Part shown: positions 1-8,337 of the stretch, piece after piece | Layout: each line of letters begins with the position of its first letter | Numbering within the stretch: the first letter of the stretch is position 1 | Assembly: GCA_016711435.1 (NCBI GenBank) | Contig: JADJSY010000083.1 | Span: forward strand, 62,001-126,000 | Source: Lewinellaceae bacterium | GTDB taxonomy: Bacteria; Bacteroidota; Bacteroidia; Chitinophagales; Saprospiraceae | Length of the DNA stretch: 64,000 nucleotides | Reading direction: 5' to 3' | Translations under genes and position numbers: made by a program | Notes under the pieces: model-generated | Databases searched by the model: none | Told to the model about the DNA's origin: nothing | Seen by the model: the letters and a program-made list of their open reading frames with translations, nothing else

Positions 1-877
1 TGTACACATATTGCACCGGGCGGAGGAGTTCTTTCAGTTGCCAGTCGGGGTTTTGAATATTCGCCTGTAAAATATCTTTGGCAAAAACAATCCCCAACAC
101 ATTGTCAATGTCGTCTTCGTACACAGGGATGCGGGAATAACCGTTTTCAATTACCTCCCGGAGAATTTCATCTTTCGGGGTGTCGATATTGAGCGCAAAA
201 ATATTTTTACGCGGCACCATTACCTGCTGGGCAGTCAGTTCCGAAAAATCGAAGGCGTTTTGAATGATCTGGTAGTTGTCTTCCTTGATAGCGCCGCTTT
301 TCTGGCTTTGTTTTACCAGCAGCCGCAACTCGTCGGCGCTGTGCGCTTCCTGTTCGTCGGCGGGTTCGATGCCGATCAATCGCAAAATAAAATTGGAAAA
401 CCCGTTGAGCACCCAGATAAAGGGGCGGAACAACAGGAAAAATACCCGCATGGGGATCGAAACGGCCAGGGTGGTTTCCTCCGGCTTGCGAATAGCAATG
501 GATTTGGGCGCCAGTTCGCCAAAAACGATGTGTAATACGGTGATAATGGCAAATGCCACGGGCAGGGCAATTTTATGCGATAGTTCATCCGACACTTCCA
601 GCCCCAGGCCGTGAAACGAGGCAATCAGTATTTTAGACACCACCGGCTCGCCGATCCAGCCCAATCCGAGACTCGCTAAGGTAATGCCCAATTGGGTAGC
701 AGACAGGTAAGCGTCCATGTGCGTCAGGATGCCTTTGGCGATACCAGCCAGCCTGTTGCCTTTCTGCGCGCGCAGTTCAATTTGCGAATACCGCACTTTT
801 ACAATGGCAAATTCCGCCGCTACAAAAAAACCATTTAATGCAACCAGAAAAAAAGTAAGCAGTATTTCAGAAACCAT
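1..877 (-). CDS. CorC/HlyC-type CNNM-CBS membrane transporter, C-terminus cut by window edge
   Basis: The reading frame opens with ATG at 877 and stays open to the window edge, so about 292 residues are present and the C-terminus is missing. The first residues (MVSEILLTFFLVALNG) start a DUF21/CNNM membrane domain with several hydrophobic segments, including the typical LNGFFVAAEFA stretch and the GWIGEP and FGELAPKSIA motifs. It is followed by the soluble linker and the first CBS motif region (VMVPRKN, then YSRIPVYEDDIDNVLGIV). Family members are inner-membrane proteins linked to divalent cation (Mg/Co) efflux; in Bacteroidota a relative, GldE, affects gliding. I cannot tell which applies, because the C-terminal CorC_HlyC domain lies outside. 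It is divergent from fabH, with a 232-bp gap. Confidence 0.85.
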   Translation of the reverse strand, partial: MVSEILLTFFLVALNGFFVAAEFAIVKVRYSQIELRAQKGNRLAGIAKGILTHMDAYLSATQLGITLASLGLGWIGEPVVSKILIASFHGLGLEVSDELSHKIALPVAFAIITVLHIVFGELAPKSIAIRKPEETTLAVSIPMRVFFLLFRPFIWVLNGFSNFILRLIGIEPADEQEAHSADELRLLVKQSQKSGAIKEDNYQIIQNAFDFSELTAQQVMVPRKNIFALNIDTPKDEILREVIENGYSRIPVYEDDIDNVLGIVFAKDILQANIQNPDWQLKELLRPVQYVY

Positions 878-988
878 AAGACAGATTCAAACACGAAATT
901 TTCTGCAAAAAACGGAAAAAAATCCGTGGGAAAGCAGTTTTTGCGGACTTTTCCAAAGTTGCCATATCGTCGCACCGCAGCAATTACC

Positions 989-1018
989 TTGCAGAACAAA
1001 CTTTTTAGCATATTTTTG
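989..1018 (+). promoter_or_regulatory. Bacteroidota-type promoter for fabH
   Basis: TTG at 989-991 is followed after 19 bases by TATTTTTG (1011-1018), which fits the Bacteroidota sigma-A pattern TTTG-N19-21-TAnnTTTG. It lies about 90 bases before the fabH start. Confidence 0.5.
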
Positions 1019-1109
1019 TCAACTTTGCCTTCCCATTGTTGGTTTTTACAAGCCTTGTTTTGCATAAATTCTGAAATTCATTTTCTCATCATTTTTACGA
1101 CGCTCTCAC

Positions 1110-2180
1110 ATGAATCGCAGCAAAATTGCCGGTATCGGCTACTACGTCCCCGAACGTGTTGTCACGAACAACGACCTGATCAAGGTCATGGACACCACCG
1201 ACGAGTGGATACAGGAGCGCACTGGTATCCGGGAGCGCCGGTATGGCAAAAAACATGAAGAAACCACGACTACGATGGCTGCTGCTGCATCGCGCATTGC
1301 CTGTGAACGTGCAGGCATTCAGCCGGAAGAGATCGACTTTATCGTTTTTGCCACCCTGAGTCCCGACTATTATTTCCCCGGATGCGGCGTGCTGCTGCAA
1401 CGCGAACTGGGCATCACCAAGCAGGAAGTGGGCGCTGTCGATATCCGCAACCAATGCAGTGGATTCGTGTATGCCCTCAGTATTGCCGACCAGTTTATTA
1501 AAACCGGCATGTACAAAAATGTACTGGTGGTCGGCTCCGAAATGCACTCGATGGGACTGGACTTCAGCACCCGCGGCCGCAATGTGACGGTCATTTTCGG
1601 CGATGGCGCCGGCGCTGTTATCCTGCAGCCCAGTGAAGACGCCAACCGCGGTATCCTGACCACCAAATTGCACTCCAACGGTACCTACGCCGAAAAACTG
1701 TCCTTTATCAACCCGGGCGCACACGGCGGATACCACAAAAAACACATGGAGGAAGAGGTCGACTTCGGTTACCCGCCACCGGATACCTACGGCGAAATTT
1801 TTATCACACCCAAAATGATCGCCGACGGCAATTACTACCCCATCATGGAAGGCCAGTTTGTTTTCAAAATGGCCGTACACAAATTCCCGGAAGTCATCCA
1901 CGAAGCTTTGCAGGAACAAGGCCTGCAAGCCTCCGATATCGATATGCTGATTCCGCACCAGGCCAATCTGCGCATCAGCCAGTTCGTGCAAAAAACGCTG
2001 CGGCTGCGCGACGACCAGGTGTGGAACAATATCCAGAAATACGGCAATACCACGGCCGCTTCCGTTCCGATTGCGCTCTGCGAAGCCTGGGAAGCCGGGA
2101 AAGTCAAAGATGGCGATCTGGTCTGCCTCGCCGCGTTCGGCAGCGGGTTTACCTGGGCGAGCGCCCTGATCAGATGGTGA
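1110..2180 (+). CDS. fabH: 3-oxoacyl-ACP synthase III (KAS III)
   Basis: This 356-residue thiolase-fold enzyme condenses an acyl-CoA primer with malonyl-ACP to start fatty-acid synthesis in the cytoplasm. The catalytic triad is visible: Cys116 in NQCSGF, His283 in IPHQAN and Asn313 in YGNTTAASVP. The N-terminal TDEWIQERTGIRER motif and C-terminal GSGFTWASALIRW are also typical. It is about 40 residues longer than E. coli FabH; the extra length lies around residues 200-240 (between INPGAH and the PIMEGQFVFK segment), as in other Bacteroidota FabH2-like enzymes. The ATG at 1110 fits the family N-terminus. It stands alone, with no other fab gene beside it, so it may be a second KAS III or a specialised paralogue. 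It is followed directly by a GC-rich non-coding stretch. Confidence 0.93.
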   Translation: MNRSKIAGIGYYVPERVVTNNDLIKVMDTTDEWIQERTGIRERRYGKKHEETTTTMAAAASRIACERAGIQPEEIDFIVFATLSPDYYFPGCGVLLQRELGITKQEVGAVDIRNQCSGFVYALSIADQFIKTGMYKNVLVVGSEMHSMGLDFSTRGRNVTVIFGDGAGAVILQPSEDANRGILTTKLHSNGTYAEKLSFINPGAHGGYHKKHMEEEVDFGYPPPDTYGEIFITPKMIADGNYYPIMEGQFVFKMAVHKFPEVIHEALQEQGLQASDIDMLIPHQANLRISQFVQKTLRLRDDQVWNNIQKYGNTTAASVPIALCEAWEAGKVKDGDLVCLAAFGSGFTWASALIRW

Positions 2181-4270
2181 AAAAGTGAGGGTGAGGGCGG
2201 TGGGTTTGGTTTGGCTGTGGGTCGGGCCCGGCTGTGAAATTCCTATCCCTGCCAAGGCGGGCGCCACTCCCCTCTCCTCTCCGCGTCTCGAGTGGGCGGT
2301 CCCTGTTTGTGCTGGTCCGCGTTTTGGCGCGTGCTGGTTGTTGGGTGCGTCGGTCGGTTCCTTTGGCGGAGGTCTGTGCGTTTCTTTGGTATGCTTCTGC
2401 TGTGTTGCGTCGTGGTGGTCGGGTCGTCCCGCAGTGGTGTTCGCCTCTTCCGTTCTGGTTGGCGCGCTTTCGGCGGCTGTCTCGTGGTGGCCTGCCGGCG
2501 TCTGCCGCGGCCGCCCGGCGTGATTTGTGTGTGGCGTGCGCGCGTTCTTGTTGCATCAGGCGTGTATGTAGCCCGGCGGGTCCGCGGCAGTTGGCGTGCG
2601 GCTGTTGGCCTACACTGAGCGTGTTTTGGTCAGTACACCGTCTTTGTGTTTTTTGATAAAATCGGCGGGGGAGCGGGCCTTCGTTTGGGCCGTGTCCGGC
2701 CCCTGCCGGTTTCTTCTCGCGGTGTCCCGCGTCGGCGGGTTGGAATTGGTAGTGGCCCGCCCCGGTCTGCGGCGGTCCGTGCTGGTGGAAATTTCTGCTG
2801 CTGCGAGGCGCCCGACCGTGCTGGCTGGCGCGGTGGTTTTCGTATTTTTCCGCGTGGACTTCGTTCCGTCTTCGAACGGGTAATTTTCCCGCGCTGCCTA
2901 AATTTGGATGAAAAATCCTGTCGTTCGACGTTGCGGCCTTTTCTGGTGGGTCGTCGCTTGGTGGGCAGGACGGACCCTGCGCGCCGGCCGCCCGCCGGGT
3001 GCCGGGTTCAGGTTGCTCCACGCGTTGTCGCCGCGCGGTGGCAACCGTCCTGGCGGCTCGCCGCCCAGCGCCGCAGGCCGCATCAAACGGCGCGCGCGGG
3101 AAGTGCCGGCGGAAGGAGGCCGCCCGCCAAATCCGAAATGCCGGGCAGGGCCCAATTCGTGGTAATATAAAATGAAGGTTGATGCGAGACAAACAAGTCG
3201 GCACCAACGCCAGGCCCGCCCCAGGGCGTGCATGTCAGGCGGACCGGGGGGGGAGCAAAACGGGGGCGAACGGGCCGGGGAAGGGAACCGGAAAACCGCC
3301 GCACCGGGTGTCCGCCAAAAGAAACAATCGAAAAATGAACGGGAGGAGGAAAACACACACCGCCGCCCGGGGTGCCGCAGCAGGCGAAGTGCGCGGCAAG
3401 TCCTACGGCACAGGGGCAGACGTCCTCCCGACGCGGGCGCGCCGCCCGGGCGGGTGCGCGGTCGCGGGGAGGTGTATCGCCCGCAGAGGGCCCGCCGCGC
3501 CGACGCGAAAGCCGCCACTGCCGCCGCTGGTTTGCCTCCGTGACAGACACATTCATCACATAGCAACGGGCGCGGCGTGGCGCAGTTTTGCAAAGAGGTG
3601 TGTGACGTGATCGCGGACAGCGGTTTGTTTGCGTATCGCCGGCTGGCGTCCGGGCGTTGCGCGAGCGCCGCGCGCAGTTTCGTGCGCCGCGCAGAGCGGG
3701 TTCGCACAGGCGACGCCACGGTGCCGCGGTTGGCTGTCCGTTACAGACCGTGGCGGCGTTGCTATCACCAACAGGCCCGGCGCGTATTGCGCCGGGTCGG
3801 TGGTCGGTGCCGTCGGAAGTGGCGCGCGAACGAGGCGCGTGGTGGCTGGTCAGGCTCGGCCTACACGGGGCCGGCGTTCATTTTGTGCGGGTCTGGTCGG
3901 GGCCGACACACCGGGTGTGCCGGATTCTCAAACACGAGAGGCGCCGGCGGCCTGCGTTCATAACCGGATCACCGGTGCAGCGGCCACGAGCCCGGTCGTG
4001 CGCCGCGCCGCGGCGCCCGGCGCCCCGGTGGCCGGTGTGATCGGAGTGTTTTCGGGCCGTCGCGGCGGGGCCGTTGCCGACACAGAAGAGGTCGGCGAGG
4101 GCGCCGCCACACTGCCCCGCAGGGCGGGAACAGGTTCGTTCACAAACAGGAGTGAGACATGATACAAAGGCACCGTGCCAACAGCGCCCCCAAGCGATTC
4201 ACACAGAAGAGTGCCTGCGGAGCCGGCCGCCAATGCCGCCGCCGGGGCGAGCACGGGGAAAGTGGGAGAC
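2181..4270. other. 2.1-kb GC-rich stretch with mirrored base skew and no credible gene
   Basis: Between the fabH stop and the HD-protein stop the composition changes abruptly. In 2461-2520 I count no A at all and 49 of 60 bases G or C. On the plus strand the left half (about 2190-2900) is nearly free of A, while the stretch 3180-3400 is nearly free of T, so the skew is mirrored around about 3165. The T-poor strand rarely forms stop codons, which explains the many open frames here; their translations are Arg/Pro/Ala/Gly-rich, differ on every frame and match no family I know. Short strong hairpins occur (for example 3052-3065, 3438-3460 and 3776-3796). It could be a structured RNA, a decayed foreign segment or a repeat element; I cannot decide. 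Confidence 0.6.
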
Positions 4271-4274
4271 AGAC

Positions 4275-4916
4275 TTAAGTCGGATATGCAGCCACCACCA
4301 GCTTGAGTTGTTCCAGGTATTGCTGCTTGAGCGGATCGCGGAGGGTTTTGCTCGTTTGGGTGTGGAAACGGTGGCCGGAGAGAAAACTCACCTGGAGTTT
4401 ATTCCAGGCTATTTCGTCGCTGATGAGCTGGTATTTCTGCATCTCCAGGAAAAGGGTATTGCCAATAGGATAAAAATCGGTCCGGCCCAGGTAGTCAAGG
4501 TCGGCATCGCAGATAATTTCTTCCAGGAGGTTGGTGGGCGATTGCGGGATTTTGGTAGACATAATCATCCTGCAAATTTTTTCAATATCGGCGTCGGTAT
4601 AGCCCAGGTCCGGCAATTTTTCGCGCACCATAACACAACCCTCGAATTCATGTCCGGCGTGTTTGTTTTTGACAAATCCGGCATCGTGGAAAAGCGCGGC
4701 TGTTTTTACCAGCACCAGATCGCGGCCGCGTATTTTTTCGTCCCAGGCTATTTTGGTAGCCATCTTTAAAACATCCAGCGTGTGGTGCAATCCATGGTAA
4801 TACAAATGAACAGAGAGTTCCGTACGGAGTCTGTTCAGGATGTATTTTTTAGCAGCGCGATAATTCATATTGGATGGTTCGGACTTCAGGTGGAACGCCA
4901 TAAAGGGTAGTTGCAT
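4275..4916 (-). CDS. HD-domain metal-dependent phosphohydrolase
   Basis: A 213-residue soluble protein with the HD-superfamily layout: H41-G-L-H-H near the N-terminus, the defining HD pair H77-D78 in LFHDAGF, H86/H89 in the following helix and D137/D139 in ICDADLDYLG. These residues normally hold one or two metal ions and hydrolyse phosphodi- or monoesters such as nucleotides; the substrate cannot be read from the sequence. The family is common in Bacteroidota as a predicted metal-dependent hydrolase. An internal start at Met17 (MNYRAAKK, 4868) is equally likely, because the first 16 residues are not family-like. It runs convergent to fabH across the GC-rich stretch and is divergent from the DUF937 gene. 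Confidence 0.8.
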   Translation of the reverse strand: MQLPFMAFHLKSEPSNMNYRAAKKYILNRLRTELSVHLYYHGLHHTLDVLKMATKIAWDEKIRGRDLVLVKTAALFHDAGFVKNKHAGHEFEGCVMVREKLPDLGYTDADIEKICRMIMSTKIPQSPTNLLEEIICDADLDYLGRTDFYPIGNTLFLEMQKYQLISDEIAWNKLQVSFLSGHRFHTQTSKTLRDPLKQQYLEQLKLVVAAYPT

Positions 4917-5035
4917 TGGATGGCGAACCGCGTAAAATTGCGGCTTTTCTCAAAATTACAGATTGACTTGAAAAATTATTTGCCGGATGATCCAATTTTA
5001 TGCCGTTTTCGACCATTCAACCCCAAAACTACCGT

Positions 5036-5043
5036 TACTTTTG
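5036..5043 (+). promoter_or_regulatory. Candidate -7 element for the DUF937 gene
   Basis: TACTTTTG matches the Bacteroidota -7 consensus TAnnTTTG exactly and lies 72 bases before the ATG at 5116. A T-rich stretch about 25 bases upstream is a poor -33 match. Confidence 0.4.
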
Positions 5044-5115
5044 TTCCTCCTTTCGTATAGAATGGCGCCACTTGGCAGTTTTTATTTTTTAAATAACCTT
5101 TAGAAATTCAGAATC

Positions 5116-5748
5116 ATGGATTTAATGCAAATTTTACAAAGCCAGTTATCCGATGACGTGGTGGGTCAGATCAGCGAACATATCGGTGCAAAACCGGAAC
5201 AAACTGCCGTGGCAGCCAATGACATCTTTGCTACTTTGCTGGGCGGCCTGGCAAATAATGTCAGCTCCGAAAGTGGCCTTTCTTCACTCGGTTCCGCACT
5301 CGACCGCGACCACGACGGAAGTGTAGTGGACGACCTGATGGGTATGGTAGGCGGAATGCTCCAGGGCAATCAGGCAGGTAACGCTACCAACGGAGCCGGT
5401 ATTCTGGGACATATACTGGGCGGCCAGCAGGAGCCGGTTGCACAACAAATCAGCCAGTCTTCCGGACTGAATATGAGCCAGGTGATGAAACTAATGCCTA
5501 TTCTCGCGCCCATCGTGATGAGCGTATTGGGTAAAGCCCGCAACCAGGGCGGACTCGACCTGGGCAGCATCGCCCAGATCCTCATGGGTTCCGCTCAAAA
5601 TAATTCCCAGCAGGGCGGTATGGGCGATCTTCTCGGTTCCATACTCGGCGGTGTGATGGGTGGCGGTCAGCAGCAACAGCCACAACAAAGCCAGCAAGGC
5701 GGAATCGACCTGGGCGGTCTTTTGGGCGGTCTTTTTGGAAAAAGATAA
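5116..5748 (+). CDS. DUF937 (YidB-like) protein
   Basis: A 210-residue protein beginning MDLMQILQSQLSDDVVGQIS. It has the DUF937 pattern: an N-terminal helical segment, an LLGGLANN motif, a Gly-rich stretch with DHDGSVVDDLMG around residue 60, a central helix (VMKLMPILAPIVMSVLGK, about residues 120-140) and a low-complexity C-terminus of Gly, Gln and Leu (GGGQQQQPQQSQQ, then GGLLGGLFGKR). It has no signal peptide and no clear transmembrane helix. The function of DUF937 proteins is unknown. It is followed after 13 bases by a long hairpin and then ribE on the same strand. Confidence 0.85.
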   Translation: MDLMQILQSQLSDDVVGQISEHIGAKPEQTAVAANDIFATLLGGLANNVSSESGLSSLGSALDRDHDGSVVDDLMGMVGGMLQGNQAGNATNGAGILGHILGGQQEPVAQQISQSSGLNMSQVMKLMPILAPIVMSVLGKARNQGGLDLGSIAQILMGSAQNNSQQGGMGDLLGSILGGVMGGGQQQQPQQSQQGGIDLGGLLGGLFGKR

Positions 5749-5761
5749 TCGGAAAAGGAGG

Positions 5762-5850
5762 TTTGATGGTTTGAAAGGTTTGATGGTTTGAGGTGGTAAC
5801 TCAAGCCATGAGTTACCTCCTCAAACCATCAAACCTTTCAAACCATCAAA
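5762..5850. repeat. Long inverted repeat, GGTTTGAT-unit family
   Basis: Two 42-bp arms (5762-5803 and 5809-5850) with one mismatch enclose a 5-base loop. The arms are built from the reiterated unit TTTGATGG/TTTGAAAGG. The right arm ends only 14 bases before the ribE start codon, so the hairpin would sit in the ribE leader. Confidence 0.9.
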
Positions 5851-5864
5851 GCTCCTTAACAATC

Positions 5865-6458
5865 ATGTTCACAGGCATCATCGAATCCCTCGGAAAAGTA
5901 AAAAGTGTGGCAAAAGACCGCCTGAACGTGCATTTTACCATCGAAAGTGATCTTTCCGAAACCTTGAAAATTGATCAAAGCGTCAGCCACGACGGCGTAT
6001 GCCTGACGGTGGTGGCGCTGGATACCGGTTGTCATACGGTAACTGCAGTGGATGAAACGCTGCGTTGCACGAATTTGGGCGACTGGAAACCGGGTCGAAA
6101 AATCAATCTCGAACGCTGTATGCCCATGGGCGGCCGATTGGACGGGCATATTGTACAGGGCCATGTCGATGCCACCGCGCAGTGCGTGGAAGTGCTGGAA
6201 ACAGGCGGCTCCTGGCGCTACACCTTCCGCTACCTGCCCAGCCCCGAGCACATGCTCGTGGATAAAGGTTCGGTTTGTATCAACGGCGTCAGCCTGACGG
6301 TGGTGGAACCTGTAGGCGACCTCTTTTCCGTCGCCATTATTCCTTACACCTGGGAGCATACCAATTTTCAGGATGTACAAGCCGGAGACGCCGTCAATAT
6401 CGAATTTGATATTATCGGGAAATATATTGCGCGGCATTTGGCGGTGTACGGGAGGTAA
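5865..6458 (+). CDS. ribE: Riboflavin synthase, alpha chain
   Basis: A 197-residue protein that dismutates two 6,7-dimethyl-8-ribityllumazine molecules to riboflavin, the last step of vitamin B2 synthesis. The family hallmark MFTGIIE is the N-terminus, which fixes the start at 5865; an upstream ATG in frame at 5793 would translate the hairpin. Two lumazine-binding domains follow, each with its own repeat of the core motif: SHDGVCLTVV (about residues 41-50) and CINGVSLTVV (about 138-147). GHIVQGHVDA marks the start of the second domain. The length is slightly below E. coli RibC/E (213). It is followed at once by a convergent hairpin and the GH1 gene. I see no FMN riboswitch upstream. Confidence 0.94.
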   Translation: MFTGIIESLGKVKSVAKDRLNVHFTIESDLSETLKIDQSVSHDGVCLTVVALDTGCHTVTAVDETLRCTNLGDWKPGRKINLERCMPMGGRLDGHIVQGHVDATAQCVEVLETGGSWRYTFRYLPSPEHMLVDKGSVCINGVSLTVVEPVGDLFSVAIIPYTWEHTNFQDVQAGDAVNIEFDIIGKYIARHLAVYGR

Positions 6459-6464
6459 GGGGCT

Positions 6465-6604
6465 GTTTCAAAAGGTTGATGAAGGTTGATGAGGGTTTAT
6501 AAAGGTTGATAATCGGCACTCAAAATGAGGGAATTATTCACTTTTCGAACAGCCATTTATCAACCTTTATAAACCCTCATCAACCTTCATCAACCTTTTG
6601 AAAC
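6465..6604. repeat. 48-bp perfect inverted repeat, GGTTGATRA-unit family
   Basis: The arms 6465-6512 and 6557-6604 are perfectly complementary over 48 bp and contain GGTTGATGAA, GGTTGATGAG, GGTTTATAAA and GGTTGATAA in tandem. The element fills the whole gap between two convergent genes and touches the stop codon of the GH1 gene. Confidence 0.93.
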
Positions 6605-7987
6605 TCAAAGTCCGTTCTTTCTAATCACATCCCGGTACCAAAGTGCCGAAGCCTTCGGTATCCTGTTCAACGATCCTTCCTCTACATGGGTAATGCCGAA
6701 TTTTTTGGAATACCCCGAAGCCCATTCAAAATTATCCAGCAAGGACCAGATGAAGTAACCCTTCATGTCGACGCCCAGGCCGATGGCTTCGTGTACAGCG
6801 GCTAAGTATCCTTCAAAAAAAGCAATCCTGTCCCGGTCGTCCACCTGCCCGTCGATGGGCGTCTGGTCGAAAGCGCATCCATTTTCCGTGATATAAATGA
6901 GCGGATTGTCATACCGCGCTGCAATCCATTCCAGCAGTTTGCAGCAGCCCCAGGGCACGATGGCCCATTGCATATCCGTCATTTCCCAGTCGGGCGACAC
7001 GCTCAGGCTGACATCCTGGTCTTCCGAAAGGCCGCCATTGCCGTACACACTGCCGCCCTCCGCGCCGTGGGTGGCATCGGCGGCGTACATGGTGGTGTAA
7101 TGATTGAGGCCGAAAAAATCAGAAGAGCCTCGGAGCAATTGTTTTTCTTCTTCGGAAAAGGAAGGCAGCCTGTCGCCCAGGCGCTGCTTCATGGAGGCTG
7201 GATAATCTCCTTTGTAAACGGGATCGGCAAACCAGGCTAAGAAAAACTCAAGCGCCCTTTCGGCGGCAGCCACGTCGGCGGCGCTGTCGGTCAGCGGTTC
7301 GCGCCAGTCGCAGTTGTTGGTGATGCCGATTTTCCCGCCCTGCACAGTTTGATACTGCTTTCGATATATATCCACCGCTTTTGCATGTGCTTTGAGCAAA
7401 TTATGGCCGGCGCGGTAAGGCAGGTCTTTCGATTTTATTCCAGGGGCAAACACACCGTGTCCGTAGCCCAGAATAGCTACTACCCAGGCTTCATTGATGG
7501 TAATCCAGTTTTTCACCCGGTCGCCGAAATGCCGGAAGCAGACCTCGGCATACGCGGCGAAGACATCCGAAATATCGTCGCCTATCCAGCCGTCCATTTC
7601 AAACTGGAGCGCTACGGGTAAGTCCCAGTGGTACAGTGTGATCCAGGGTTCTATACCCGCCTTCAGCAGCGCGTCGATGAGCTGATTGTAAAAATCGATG
7701 CCGGCCTGGTTGACGTCGCCCCGGCCGGCCGGCATAATTCTGGACCATGAAATAGAGAACCTGTAGGCTTTCAGTCCCAGCGATTGCATGAGCGCCACAT
7801 CTTCCCGGAAGCGGTGGTAGTGGTCGCAGGCAATATTCCTGTTGTCGTTGCCCTGTGTTTTGCCCGGTATCATACAGAATACATCCCAGATGGAAGGGCC
7901 TTTGCCGGCTGCATTCCAGCCCCCTTCGATTTGATAAGAGGAAGTTGCGCTCCCCCAAACGAAGGAATCGGGAAATTTTTTGTTCAT
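6605..7987 (-). CDS. GH1 family beta-glucosidase
   Basis: A 460-residue TIM-barrel glycosidase, standard length for GH1, with no signal peptide, so probably cytoplasmic. N-terminal FVWGSATSSYQIEG and FSISWSRI are GH1 signatures. The acid/base Glu166 lies in TINEAW, where most family members have NEP, and the nucleophile Glu368 lies in YITENG. YHWDLP and the C-terminal SLLDNFEWASGY substrate-binding motifs are present. The enzyme is expected to release terminal beta-linked glucose (or a related sugar) from short oligosaccharides. It is divergent from an SSS symporter 351 bp away, suggesting uptake and hydrolysis of the same substrate; that link is inference. ATG at 7987 gives the usual short N-terminus (MNKKFPDSF). 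Confidence 0.94.
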   Translation of the reverse strand: MNKKFPDSFVWGSATSSYQIEGGWNAAGKGPSIWDVFCMIPGKTQGNDNRNIACDHYHRFREDVALMQSLGLKAYRFSISWSRIMPAGRGDVNQAGIDFYNQLIDALLKAGIEPWITLYHWDLPVALQFEMDGWIGDDISDVFAAYAEVCFRHFGDRVKNWITINEAWVVAILGYGHGVFAPGIKSKDLPYRAGHNLLKAHAKAVDIYRKQYQTVQGGKIGITNNCDWREPLTDSAADVAAAERALEFFLAWFADPVYKGDYPASMKQRLGDRLPSFSEEEKQLLRGSSDFFGLNHYTTMYAADATHGAEGGSVYGNGGLSEDQDVSLSVSPDWEMTDMQWAIVPWGCCKLLEWIAARYDNPLIYITENGCAFDQTPIDGQVDDRDRIAFFEGYLAAVHEAIGLGVDMKGYFIWSLLDNFEWASGYSKKFGITHVEEGSLNRIPKASALWYRDVIRKNGL

Positions 7988-8015
7988 GTGAGATTTTTAC
8001 GCTGTTATGAGCAAT

Positions 8016-8104
8016 GAGGTGTCATCTGCGAGGCACGAGCAGGTGATATCTCATCGCCATCGGGTTTGAGATGTCACCTGCTCGTGCCTCGCAGATGACA
8101 CCTC
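8016..8104. repeat. 38-bp inverted repeat in a divergent gap
   Basis: The arms 8016-8053 and 8067-8104 pair over 38 bp with one mismatch around a 13-base loop. Unlike most other hairpins in the window, its arms are not made of a simple tandem unit and are GC-rich (GAGGTGTCATCTGCGAGGCA core). It lies between two divergent starts, so it is not a terminator. The remaining gap to 8337 is AT-rich and probably holds the symporter promoter. Confidence 0.88.
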
Positions 8105-8337
8105 CAAACCGCGCGCAAGAACGCGTTTTCCCCTTTCAAATCAAAAAGAATATTGTCCTGAAATTGTTGGCCATTGTAGTATTTTCCCCATTATTATTTC
8201 GGTATTAAAATAAATAATAGGCGATTGTAGAAGTATTTACAGTTTTTCTTTTGGATGAAAAAATCCGGCGTTTACCTTTACCGCCTTTCAGAACAAAACG
8301 AAACGATTTACACCTACCTGTTAACTACAAGACCACT

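Noticed and set aside
1095..2267. 390-codon frame on the minus strand across fabH
   Set aside because: It is an antisense shadow of fabH; the plus-strand frame has all catalytic residues.
2170..3207. 345-codon open frame on the minus strand in the GC-rich block
   Set aside because: The strand is T-poor, so stop codons are rare by composition; the translation is Arg/Ala/Pro/Gln-rich, without recognisable domains, and overlaps the fabH end.
3179..4162. Several plus-strand frames of 110-180 codons in the GC-rich block
   Set aside because: They overlap one another in different frames, have no plausible start context and yield Arg/Gly-rich sequence only.
5748..5865. FMN riboswitch before ribE
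   Set aside because: The gap is filled by the tandem-unit hairpin; none of the conserved FMN aptamer segments is seen.
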